Shown one piece after another: positions 1-5,834 of a stretch of 5,834 nt of DNA. How positions within the stretch are numbered: the stretch's first letter is position 1; each line of letters opens with the position of its first letter. Origin of the DNA: an uncultured Mycoplasmatota bacterium (lineage in GTDB: Bacteria > Bacillota_I > Bacilli_A > RF39 > UBA660); assembly GCA_948469295.1 (NCBI GenBank), contig CAOKLK010000047.1:1-5834 (forward strand). Reading direction: 5' to 3'. Below the pieces are notes generated by a model. That model was not told the DNA's origin, searched no databases, and was given only the letters and a program-made list of their open reading frames with translations. The translations under genes and the position numbers were made by a program.

Positions 1-1307
1 ATCAAATTAATTTAGAAACCTTAGCACCAAGTGGAAAGAAATTACCCGATCAATATTTAAAAGCAAATTTAATGGAAAGTAATGTATCAAAGATTACTAG
101 TAAATTAGAAAGTAGTTTAAATACAGAACCAACAATAGAAGGAGCAGTGAATGCTTATCAATTATTAGTTGGAGAATTAGGACCAAAAGAAGAGAAAGAA
201 TTTTCATTAAGAATTTGGATGCATGGAGAAGTCACAGCTGATATGGCAGATAGTATGAATGCTACATATAATGGAAAGATTAGTGTGATTACAAGTTATT
301 ATCAAGATAAAAGAGGAACTTTAATGACTCCAAATTTCGATGAAGGATCTTGGGGTACATCTGGAGCTTTTTGGGATTATAAAAAGAAAGTAACAGAATT
401 AGTATTTGAGAATGAATTAAGAGTTCATGAAGATGCAGAACATACTTTTGATGTATCTGAAAATCAAGATGGAAGTGTCATGAGTTATTTGATACCCAAT
501 GAAAATTCCGACACTTATATTTTATATATTCAATCAGAAGGTGGGATTATTGCTAATTCTAATAGTATGGGTTTGTTTTATAATTATTCGAAGTTAGAAA
601 GAATAGAAGGATTAGAGTACTTGGATACCAGTAATGTAACCAATATGAGTTATATGTTTTGCAGCTGTACAAAATTAACCAGTTTAGATTTAAGTGGATT
701 TAATACGAGTAATGTAACAAATATGCAGGATATGTTTTCTAACTGTATAAAATTAACCAGTTTAAATGTAAGTGGTTTTAATACGAATAATGTAACCAAT
801 ATGAGTACAATGTTTTATGGATGTTCTTCTTTAACTAGTTTAGATTTAAGTGATTTTGATACAGGTAATGTGACCACTATGCGATTTATGTTTTCTAATT
901 GTAGTAGTTTAATAAGCATAAATTTAAGTGGATTTGATACAAGTAAAGTAACAAGTATGAGAGCAATGTTTTCTAGATGTGGCAATTTAATAAGTATAGA
1001 TTTAAATAGTTTTGATACCAGTAATGTGACCACTATGGAAGAAATGTTTTTATACTGTAGCAGTTTGACAATTTTAGATATAAGTGGATTTGATACGAGT
1101 AATGTAACAAGTATGAGAGACATGTTTTCTAATTGTACTAATCTCGAAAATTTGAATTTAGGATTATTTGATACAACAAAAGTAAATTATTTCTCTGGTA
1201 TTTTTTGGGGTATTCCAAGTACCACAATTATAAAAGTAAGAACAGAAGCAACAAAAGCTTGGGTATTAAATAAAAATGCAGATTTGAATGTTGTAGTAGA
1301 AGTATAA
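1..1307 (+). CDS. BspA-like leucine-rich repeat surface protein (DUF285 repeats), 5' partial
   Basis: The frame is open from the left edge (first complete codon at 3) to TAA at 1305-1307, giving 434 visible codons. The first in-frame ATG (72) is not a credible start: it has no Shine-Dalgarno before it and no signal peptide after it. Three parts can be seen. Codons 72-290 hold a segment with an LGPKEEKEFSLRIWM motif, resembling a region I recall from SipW/TasA-type exported proteins of gut Firmicutes (inference). Next comes a lead-in (SGAFWDYKKKVTELVFEN, then IEGLEYLDTSNVTNM) typical of BspA-like proteins. Positions 594-1220 carry eight repeat units of the LTSLDLSGFDTSNVT..MF..C type, followed by a 28-residue tail ending NVVVEV. 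There is no LPXTG motif or C-terminal membrane helix, so any anchor or signal must be N-terminal and outside the window. Such proteins are generally surface-exposed; BspA of Tannerella binds host and matrix proteins, but the ligand here is unknown. Codon use differs from the neighbouring genes. The family call is firm, the function open. Confidence 0.88.
   Translation, partial: QINLETLAPSGKKLPDQYLKANLMESNVSKITSKLESSLNTEPTIEGAVNAYQLLVGELGPKEEKEFSLRIWMHGEVTADMADSMNATYNGKISVITSYYQDKRGTLMTPNFDEGSWGTSGAFWDYKKKVTELVFENELRVHEDAEHTFDVSENQDGSVMSYLIPNENSDTYILYIQSEGGIIANSNSMGLFYNYSKLERIEGLEYLDTSNVTNMSYMFCSCTKLTSLDLSGFNTSNVTNMQDMFSNCIKLTSLNVSGFNTNNVTNMSTMFYGCSSLTSLDLSDFDTGNVTTMRFMFSNCSSLISINLSGFDTSKVTSMRAMFSRCGNLISIDLNSFDTSNVTTMEEMFLYCSSLTILDISGFDTSNVTSMRDMFSNCTNLENLNLGLFDTTKVNYFSGIFWGIPSTTIIKVRTEATKAWVLNKNADLNVVVEV
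594..1220 (+). repeat. Tandem 78-bp (26-residue) BspA/DUF285 repeats
   Basis: Eight in-frame units lie within the surface protein gene. The first (594-674) is a degenerate 27-residue unit. The following units start at exactly 78-bp steps: 675, 753, 831, 909, 987, 1065 and 1143. Consensus per unit: L-T-S-L-D-L-S-G-F-D-T-S-N-V-T, then M..MF..C. The cysteine at unit position 24 is present in units 2-7 and lost in unit 8, where the sequence changes to IFWGIPS, as expected of a capping unit. DNA identity between units is only moderate, so these look like old, diverged repeats rather than a recent expansion. Confidence 0.93.
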
Positions 1308-1420
1308 AATAATTTTTATTAAAAACTATTCATTTAAGATAATGTGAGAGCGATGTATTGAAAATTATAGTCTTTATCTATTTTGCTTCTTTGAAATTAT
1401 CTTTTTTTTTTACCTATTTT

Positions 1421-1429
1421 TGGTATAAT
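1421..1429 (+). promoter_or_regulatory. Extended -10 promoter of mutS
   Basis: TGGTATAAT is a perfect TATAAT hexamer (1424-1429) with the upstream TG of an extended -10 element. With a 17-bp spacer the -35 position would be 1401-1406 (CTTTTT), which is poor. A TTGAAA at 1391-1396 is too far away (27 bp). The promoter therefore probably relies on the extended -10. The expected transcription start is near A1436, giving a leader of about 21 nt before the ATG at 1457. Confidence 0.75.
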
Positions 1430-1444
1430 GGTAATACATTACTT

Positions 1445-1453
1445 GGTGGTGGT
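1445..1453 (+). promoter_or_regulatory. Probable ribosome binding site of mutS
   Basis: GGTGGTGGT ends 3 nt before the ATG at 1457. It is not a canonical AGGAGG, but it can pair in part with the anti-Shine-Dalgarno sequence through GGTG, and nusB has a similar GTGGTGATT. It supports the ATG at 1457 over the TTG at 1358, which has no such site and lies upstream of the promoter. Confidence 0.55.
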
Positions 1454-1456
1454 AGT

Positions 1457-4000
1457 ATGAAACGTAATGAAGTTAATCGTGAAAGTTTAAGTCCAATGAT
1501 GCAACAATACATGGAAATTAAGGATGAGTATCCTAATGAATTGTTGTTTTATCGTGTAGGGGATTTTTATGAGTTGTTTTTTGAAGATGGAGAACTTGCT
1601 AGTAGAGAATTAGAACTTACTTTAACTGGGAAAAATGCTGGTTTAAGTGAACGTGTTCCCATGTGTGGAGTTCCTTTTCATTCGGTTAATCCATATATTG
1701 AAAGATTAGTTAGTAAAGGATATAAAGTTGCTGTTTGTGAGCAGTTAGAGGATTCTACAACTGCAAAAGGTATGGTAAAACGTGGTGTTGTACAAGTGGT
1801 TAGTAAAGGAACTGTTGTGGATTCGGAATCTTTGTCTGTTCATGATAATCATTATATTGCCAGTGTTGTTGATTATAATTTTTCTTATGTTCTTTGTTAT
1901 GCGGATATTTCTACTGGTTCTATTTCTGTCATTTCTTTGCCTCATTTGAAAGATAAATTGGTAAGTGAAATATTGAATTTAGGAGTTTTGGAAGTAGTAC
2001 TCGTTGATAATATGGATATTGAACTGATTGGGACGTTAAAAGGAAATTATGGGATTGAAGTTTCTATTTCGAGTGAATTGTTAGAAGATCAATATGGAAT
2101 TTTATATGAAAATATTACGGATGAACGTTTTGTTTATTGCATTAAGCATTTGCTTTATTATTTGGTAGTAAAGCAATTGAAGGATTTATCTCATATGAAA
2201 CCAGTTGAAATTTTGTATTTGGATAGTTATTTAGAAATGGATGTTCATACTGTAAGAAATTTAGAACTAGTTGAAACTTTACGTTTGAAGGAACGAACGT
2301 TTTCTTTGATCTGGTTAATTGATAAGTGTAAAACTAGTATGGGAAGTCGTAAATTAAAACAGTGGCTGATGAATCCTTTAAAAGATAAATCAATGATTGA
2401 AGATCGTTATGATAAGATTGAAATTTTTAATAATGAGTTTATTTTAAAGGATCGACTTCGAAATGATTTGTATGAAATTTATGATATTGAACGAATTTGT
2501 GGAAAGCTTACTTGTGGAAATTTAAATGCCCGAGATTTGCTTCAATTAAAAAATAGTTTAGCTGTTTTGCCAGATATTCGTGAGATTTTAGAAGAATTGC
2601 ATTTTTCTTATGATATTTCTTTGCATGAAGATATTTTGGATTTGTTGGATCGAGCAATTTATGAAAATCCTCCGGTTACTTTAAAAGAAGGCTTTTTGAT
2701 TAAAAGTGGATATCATGAAGAACTGGATGAACTAAAAAGTATTCGAAGCGGGGGAAAGGATTTTTTGGCTTCTTTTGAATCAGAAATTAAAGAAACGACA
2801 GGAATTAAAAATTTAAAAGTTGGATATAATAAAGTTTTTGGTTATTATATTGAGGTAAGTAAGGGACAAATTGCAAATGTGAAGGAAGAGTTACATTGGG
2901 AAAGACGACAAACTCTTACGAATTGTGAACGATATATTAGTCCAGAATTAAAGGAAAAGGAAGCTCTTATTTTAAATGCAGAAGAAAAAATTATTCAATT
3001 GGAATATCAATTGTTTTTGGAAGTGAAGAATTATATTAAGGATCGGTTGTTATCGCTTTTGAACACTGCTGAAGTATTAAGTGAATTGGATGCTTTAGTG
3101 TCTTTGTCTGTGGTTTCGGATGAATATCATTTTGTGCGTCCGACATTAAATTTGGAACATAAAATTGATATCAAAGAAGGAAGACATCCAGTTGTAGAAA
3201 AGGTTAGTAATATGGCTTATGTTAGTAACGATTGTATTATGGATGGAAGTATTCATACTCTTTTGATTACGGGTCCAAATATGAGTGGTAAAAGTACTTA
3301 TATGCGTCAGTTGGCAATTATTGTGATTTTAGCTCAAATGGGATCGTTTGTTCCAGCTAATTTTGCTAATTTACCGATTATTGATAAAATTTTTACGAGA
3401 ATAGGTGCCAGCGATGATTTGGTTAGTGGGGAATCTACGTTTATGGTAGAAATGAAAGAAGCAAGAAATGCGATTTGTAATGCTACTGAGGATAGTTTGA
3501 TTTTGTTTGATGAATTGGGACGAGGAACTGCTACTTTTGATGGAATGAGTTTGGCACAATCTATATTAGAATATATTAATAAAAATATTCGTTGTAAAAC
3601 TTTATTTTCTACCCACTATCATGAACTTACTAGTTTAGAACGTCAAATGACAACGATTAAAAATGTTCATGTCAGTGCAAAAGAAGAAGATGGTACGATT
3701 ACTTTTCTTCATAAAATTAAAAATGGTGCAGTAGATAAAAGTTATGGAATTCATGTAGCAAAGTTAGCTGGCATGCCAGAAGAACTTTTAAAACGGGCGG
3801 AGGAGATTTTGAAATTTTATGAGAGCGATGGCAAGAAGAAAAAGAAATCATTGGATGATGATAACATTCAATTAATGATGAGTTTTGAAGCAGAAAATAA
3901 ATGTAGTGCTTTGGAAGAACGCTTGAAGGAAATAGATCCTTTCCACCTGACTCCGATGGATGCATTGAATCTTTTGTTTGAACTAAAAAATATAAAATGA
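1457..4000 (+). CDS. mutS: DNA mismatch repair protein MutS
   Basis: MutS binds mispaired bases and small insertion/deletion loops and uses ATP to recruit downstream repair factors. The protein has 847 aa, close to E. coli MutS (853). The mismatch-recognition domain opens with SPMMQQYMEIK and has the GDFYELF motif, with F37 and E39 as the base-probing pair. Connector and lever regions follow, then the clamp motif YNKVFGYYIEVSKG. The ATPase domain has Walker A GPNMSGKST (606-614), Walker B ILFDELGRGT with D685 and E686, and the H-loop STHYHE (H720). A lysine-rich linker leads to QLMMSF (805-810), matching the beta-clamp binding consensus, and the C-terminal PFHLTPMDALNLLFELK resembles the multimerisation segment. 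All catalytic motifs are intact. One oddity is SKGT where the family usually has TPGT after the KGMVKRG stretch. The ATG at 1457 is chosen because the N-terminus aligns with the family and lies just after a promoter; the frame could be extended to TTG 1358. No mutL is in the window. A terminator sits on the stop codon, so the gene ends its own unit. Confidence 0.97.
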   Translation: MKRNEVNRESLSPMMQQYMEIKDEYPNELLFYRVGDFYELFFEDGELASRELELTLTGKNAGLSERVPMCGVPFHSVNPYIERLVSKGYKVAVCEQLEDSTTAKGMVKRGVVQVVSKGTVVDSESLSVHDNHYIASVVDYNFSYVLCYADISTGSISVISLPHLKDKLVSEILNLGVLEVVLVDNMDIELIGTLKGNYGIEVSISSELLEDQYGILYENITDERFVYCIKHLLYYLVVKQLKDLSHMKPVEILYLDSYLEMDVHTVRNLELVETLRLKERTFSLIWLIDKCKTSMGSRKLKQWLMNPLKDKSMIEDRYDKIEIFNNEFILKDRLRNDLYEIYDIERICGKLTCGNLNARDLLQLKNSLAVLPDIREILEELHFSYDISLHEDILDLLDRAIYENPPVTLKEGFLIKSGYHEELDELKSIRSGGKDFLASFESEIKETTGIKNLKVGYNKVFGYYIEVSKGQIANVKEELHWERRQTLTNCERYISPELKEKEALILNAEEKIIQLEYQLFLEVKNYIKDRLLSLLNTAEVLSELDALVSLSVVSDEYHFVRPTLNLEHKIDIKEGRHPVVEKVSNMAYVSNDCIMDGSIHTLLITGPNMSGKSTYMRQLAIIVILAQMGSFVPANFANLPIIDKIFTRIGASDDLVSGESTFMVEMKEARNAICNATEDSLILFDELGRGTATFDGMSLAQSILEYINKNIRCKTLFSTHYHELTSLERQMTTIKNVHVSAKEEDGTITFLHKIKNGAVDKSYGIHVAKLAGMPEELLKRAEEILKFYESDGKKKKKSLDDDNIQLMMSFEAENKCSALEERLKEIDPFHLTPMDALNLLFELKNIK

Positions 4001-4025
4001 GTCTTAGAATATTAAGACTTTTTTT
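4000..4025 (+). terminator. Intrinsic terminator of mutS, starting on its stop codon
   Basis: AGTCTTA (4000-4006) pairs with TAAGACT (4013-4019) around a 6-nt loop and runs into seven T (4019-4025). The stem has only two G-C pairs, so it is modest, but its position is ideal. The first stem base is the A of the mutS TGA stop. It separates mutS from the nusB promoter. Confidence 0.78.
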
Positions 4026-4070
4026 AGAATCATTTATTGATTTCAATGTGTTTTCGGAACATTCTGGATC

Positions 4071-4099
4071 TTGCTCTCATCTTCTGTTTTTGTTATAAT
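4071..4099 (+). promoter_or_regulatory. Sigma-A-type promoter of nusB-xseA
   Basis: TTGCTC (-35, 4071-4076), a 17-bp spacer and TATAAT (-10, 4094-4099), with a TG extension at 4091-4092. It lies directly after the mutS terminator. The predicted start is around G4104-G4106, leaving a leader of only about 10-12 nt before the nusB ATG at 4116. The -35 TTG and the ATG at 4098 are both in frame with nusB, but as promoter elements they cannot be its start codon in this transcript. Confidence 0.85.
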
Positions 4100-4103
4100 G
4101 AAT

Positions 4104-4111
4104 GTGGTGAT
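4104..4111 (+). promoter_or_regulatory. Ribosome binding site of nusB
   Basis: GTGGTGAT ends 4 nt before the ATG at 4116; its GGTGAT part matches the 3' half of the full Shine-Dalgarno AGGAGGTGAT. It would lie at the very 5' end of the mRNA if the promoter at 4071-4099 is used. Confidence 0.55.
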
Positions 4112-4115
4112 TACA

Positions 4116-4511
4116 ATGGCTTCATCTCGTAGTGAATTAAGAGAAAAATGTATGATTATTTTATATCAAATTGATTTAAGAAAAAGTTTAAATACACCGT
4201 ATTCGGTGGATGAAATTATGGAAGAAAATTTATTGATAGAAAATGAATTTGTGAAAGAAATTGTTTATGGAGTTTTAGAACATCAAACGGAAATAGATGA
4301 AAAAGCCAATTTTTATGTGAAAGATTGGACTATTGATCGTTTAGATCGTACTGGTGCTGCTATTTTAAGAATCGGTATTTTTGAATATTTATATACAGAT
4401 ACTCCTCCGATTGTTATTATTAATGAAGCAGTGGAGCTTGCTAAGAAGTATAGTGATGAATCTGTAAGAAAAATGATTAATGCGGTATTAGACAAGATGA
4501 TCAAAGAATAA
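4116..4511 (+). CDS. nusB: Transcription antitermination protein NusB
   Basis: NusB is a small all-helical protein that, with NusE (ribosomal protein S10), binds boxA RNA and promotes antitermination of rRNA operons. From the ATG at 4116 it has 131 aa, the usual size. The N-terminus SSRSELREKCMIILYQID matches the family's basic first helix (R-x-E-L-R-E-K ... LYQ-D). The C-terminal half has the conserved DRLDRTGAAILRIGIFEYL (74-92) and VIINEAVELAKKYSDESVRK, ending INAVLDKM where many homologues have a G-V-L-D motif. The frame can be extended 15 codons to TTG 4071, but that stretch is the promoter. The gene has its own promoter after the mutS terminator and is followed 20 bp later by xseA, so the two are probably co-transcribed. 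In B. subtilis folD lies between nusB and xseA; here it is absent. Confidence 0.95.
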   Translation: MASSRSELREKCMIILYQIDLRKSLNTPYSVDEIMEENLLIENEFVKEIVYGVLEHQTEIDEKANFYVKDWTIDRLDRTGAAILRIGIFEYLYTDTPPIVIINEAVELAKKYSDESVRKMINAVLDKMIKE

Positions 4512-4515
4512 AATG

Positions 4516-4525
4516 AAGAAAGGAG
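4516..4525 (+). promoter_or_regulatory. Ribosome binding site of xseA
   Basis: AAGAAAGGAG is a strong Shine-Dalgarno ending 6 nt before the ATG at 4532. It settles the start: the nearby ATG codons at 4513 and 4528 are in another frame that reaches a stop after 17 or 12 codons. Confidence 0.85.
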
Positions 4526-4531
4526 ACATGG

Positions 4532-5834
4532 ATGGAAAAAAATTACATTAAAGTTAGTGCTTTAAATAATTATATTAAATTGCTTTTGGATGATAATTCT
4601 TTTCTTCATAAGGTTTATTTAAAAGGAGAAATTTCTAATTTTAAAAATCATATGAGTGGTCATTTATATTTTACTTTGAAAGATGAAGAATCTAGAATTA
4701 GTGCAATTATGTTTCGAAATAAAACGATTGATTTGAAGTTTACTCCAGAAGATGGTAAAAAAGTTTTGGTAGAGGGAAGAGTTTCCAGTTATCCATCTCA
4801 AGGAACTTATCAAGTTTATGTAGATAAAATGGAAGAAGATGGATTAGGAAATCTTTATGTGCTATATGAAGAATTGAAAAATAGATTGCAAAAAGAAGGG
4901 CTTTTTGATGGATCGCATAAAAAGGAAATTCCAAAATATCCTTCTCGTATTGGAATTGTGACAGCTTCTACTGGAGCTGCGATTAAGGATATTTTAAGTA
5001 CGATTAAACGAAGATATCCTATTGTAGAGACGATTTTGTTTCCGGCATTGGTTCAAGGAAAGGGTGCAGCAAGTGATATTGTAAAACAAATTAATAAGGC
5101 ACAGGAGTATGATTTGGATGTTCTTATTGTAGGACGTGGAGGAGGAAGTATCGAAGATTTATGGGCGTTTAATGAAGAAATTGTAGCTCGAGCTATTTTT
5201 GCTTCGAAAGTTCCAGTTATAAGTGCAGTTGGACATGAAATTGATTATACTATTTCGGATTTTGTAGCTGATCTTCGAGCACCGACTCCTACAGGAGCAG
5301 CAGAAATGGCAGTTCCAACAATGCAAGAAGTTGTTCGGTTACTATCACATTTTAAAGTGAATTTGAATCATTTGATTCAAAAGAAATTGGAAATATCTAA
5401 TAAACATTTAGAAACGTGTCGGAGTTCTTATCTTTTGAAAAATCCTGGTACTCTTTTGGATGTTAAGGTTCAAAAACTGGATTTTGTTAATGAAAAGCTG
5501 AATCAATTGATGAAGCAATATTTAGCAGATCAACAGAATATTTTTTCAAAATTAGTTTCTTCTTATGTTTTGAAAGATCCATTGATGATATATCGAAATA
5601 AAGAAAATATGATCCTTTCGTTTCAGAAACAAGGAAGTTATTTAATGAAACAAATTTTGGAGAAAAAAAGTTATGAATTATCAAATATTACAAATACAGT
5701 AAAGTTAGTGAATCCTTTGAATATATTGGAAAAAGGATATTCTATTGTGAAAATGGAAGATAAAGTGATTACATCAAGTGAAGAAGTACATCCAGATGAT
5801 TTGATTTCTATTAAAATGAAAAAGGGAAGCATTT
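4532..5834 (+). CDS. xseA: Exodeoxyribonuclease VII large subunit XseA, 3' partial
   Basis: XseA is the catalytic subunit of exonuclease VII, which degrades single-stranded DNA from both ends to oligonucleotides and works with several copies of small XseB. The frame is open from ATG 4532 to the right edge: 434 complete codons plus one base. An N-terminal OB-fold domain (about 1-105) carries GEISNFKNHMSGHLYFTLKD. The catalytic domain has TASTGAAIKDIL (D153), GRGGGSIEDLWAFN (201-214, R202) and SAVGHEIDYTISDFVADLR (231-249) followed by APTPTGAAE. H235 and D238 sit about where the essential His and Asp of E. coli XseA lie (about 3 residues offset). A long helical region then leads to NPLNILEKGYSIVK (394-407) and a C-terminal segment, DDLISIKMKKGSI, that normally sits close to the protein's end, so probably only a few to some tens of residues are missing. 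It is translated from a strong ribosome binding site 20 bp after nusB. xseB is expected just downstream but cannot be seen. Confidence 0.96.
   Translation, partial: MEKNYIKVSALNNYIKLLLDDNSFLHKVYLKGEISNFKNHMSGHLYFTLKDEESRISAIMFRNKTIDLKFTPEDGKKVLVEGRVSSYPSQGTYQVYVDKMEEDGLGNLYVLYEELKNRLQKEGLFDGSHKKEIPKYPSRIGIVTASTGAAIKDILSTIKRRYPIVETILFPALVQGKGAASDIVKQINKAQEYDLDVLIVGRGGGSIEDLWAFNEEIVARAIFASKVPVISAVGHEIDYTISDFVADLRAPTPTGAAEMAVPTMQEVVRLLSHFKVNLNHLIQKKLEISNKHLETCRSSYLLKNPGTLLDVKVQKLDFVNEKLNQLMKQYLADQQNIFSKLVSSYVLKDPLMIYRNKENMILSFQKQGSYLMKQILEKKSYELSNITNTVKLVNPLNILEKGYSIVKMEDKVITSSEEVHPDDLISIKMKKGSI

Larger units (their letters stand above)
1308..1456 (+). other. Intergenic region between the surface protein gene and mutS
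   Basis: This 149-bp AT-rich stretch contains the mutS promoter and ribosome binding site near its right end and an uninterrupted run of ten T at 1402-1411. I see no GC-containing hairpin followed by T after the surface protein stop codon, so no intrinsic terminator is called for that gene. Some read-through into mutS is therefore possible. A TTG at 1358 is in frame with mutS, but the peptide it would add is hydrophobic, unlike any MutS N-terminus, and its DNA contains the promoter. Confidence 0.7.

Noticed and set aside
815..1123. A 102-codon reverse-strand open frame inside the surface protein gene
   Set aside because: It mirrors the periodic repeat codons on the other strand, has a low-complexity repetitive translation and no ribosome binding site; it is a shadow of the repeats.
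1308..1325. Possible terminator after the surface protein gene (AATAA / TTATT)
   Set aside because: The stem is five A-T pairs without any G-C and is followed by A rather than T.
1391..1396. TTGAAA as the -35 box of the mutS promoter
   Set aside because: It is 27 bp from the TATAAT, far outside the usual 16-18 bp.
1336..1411. AAGATAAT (1336-1343) pairing with ATTATCTT (1396-1403) before the T10 tract as a terminator
   Set aside because: The loop would be about 52 nt and the stem has a single G-C pair; too weak to call without transcript data.
1345..3830. The 11-mer TGAGAGCGATG occurs at 1345-1355 and 3820-3830
   Set aside because: A shared 11-mer is expected by chance in a window of this length, and the flanks do not match.
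3717..4046. A 109-codon reverse-strand open frame across the mutS 3' end
   Set aside because: It overlaps well-conserved mutS codons and the terminator, and its translation resembles no family I know; most likely chance.
4513..4566. Small frame starting at ATG 4513 between nusB and xseA
   Set aside because: It reaches a stop after 17 codons, overlaps xseA out of frame, and the Shine-Dalgarno is placed for the ATG at 4532.
1..5834. Reassignment of TGA to tryptophan, as in Mycoplasma
   Set aside because: All tryptophans in the four genes are TGG, there is no in-frame TGA inside any gene, and mutS ends at TGA with a terminator on it.

Overview
The window is AT-rich (roughly 30% GC by eye) and reads under the standard bacterial code: every tryptophan in the recognised genes is TGG, and mutS ends at TGA with a terminator directly on it. 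Low GC, AGA/CGT arginines, TTA/TTG leucines, sigma-A-type TATAAT boxes and a BspA-like surface protein next to housekeeping genes suggest a low-GC Firmicutes/Bacilli lineage. Uncultured gut relatives of Mollicutes are plausible. The lineage is inferred from style and gene content, not from a marker search.

Layout, all on the + strand: (1) 1-1307, the 3' part of a gene for a surface protein with 26-residue BspA-like (DUF285) leucine-rich repeats; its start lies left of the window. (2) 1308-1456, a short intergenic stretch with a T10 tract and an extended -10 promoter. (3) 1457-4000, complete mutS (847 aa). (4) 4000-4115, an intrinsic terminator that begins on the mutS stop codon, then a well-formed promoter (TTGCTC, 17 bp, TATAAT). 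(5) 4116-4511, complete nusB (131 aa). (6) 4532-5834, xseA, the large subunit of exonuclease VII, running off the right edge with nearly all of its protein visible.

mutS looks like its own transcription unit. nusB and xseA (20 bp apart, strong Shine-Dalgarno) look like one operon, probably continuing to xseB outside the window. The nusB-xseA pairing is known from Firmicutes, but folD, which lies between them in Bacillus subtilis, is absent. MutS (mismatch recognition) and exonuclease VII (single-strand DNA degradation) are both DNA repair enzymes, and exonuclease VII is one of the nucleases implicated in mismatch-repair excision in E. coli. NusB acts in rRNA antitermination.

Two apparent start codons are misleading. 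Reading frames for mutS and nusB can be extended to TTG codons at 1358 and 4071, but both extensions run through the promoters; the TTG at 4071 is the first three bases of the nusB -35 box. I see no RNA gene, mobile element, CRISPR array or riboswitch, and no convincing new biological system. The points most worth checking are the surface protein's architecture, the homopolymer in the mutS promoter, and the very short nusB leader.
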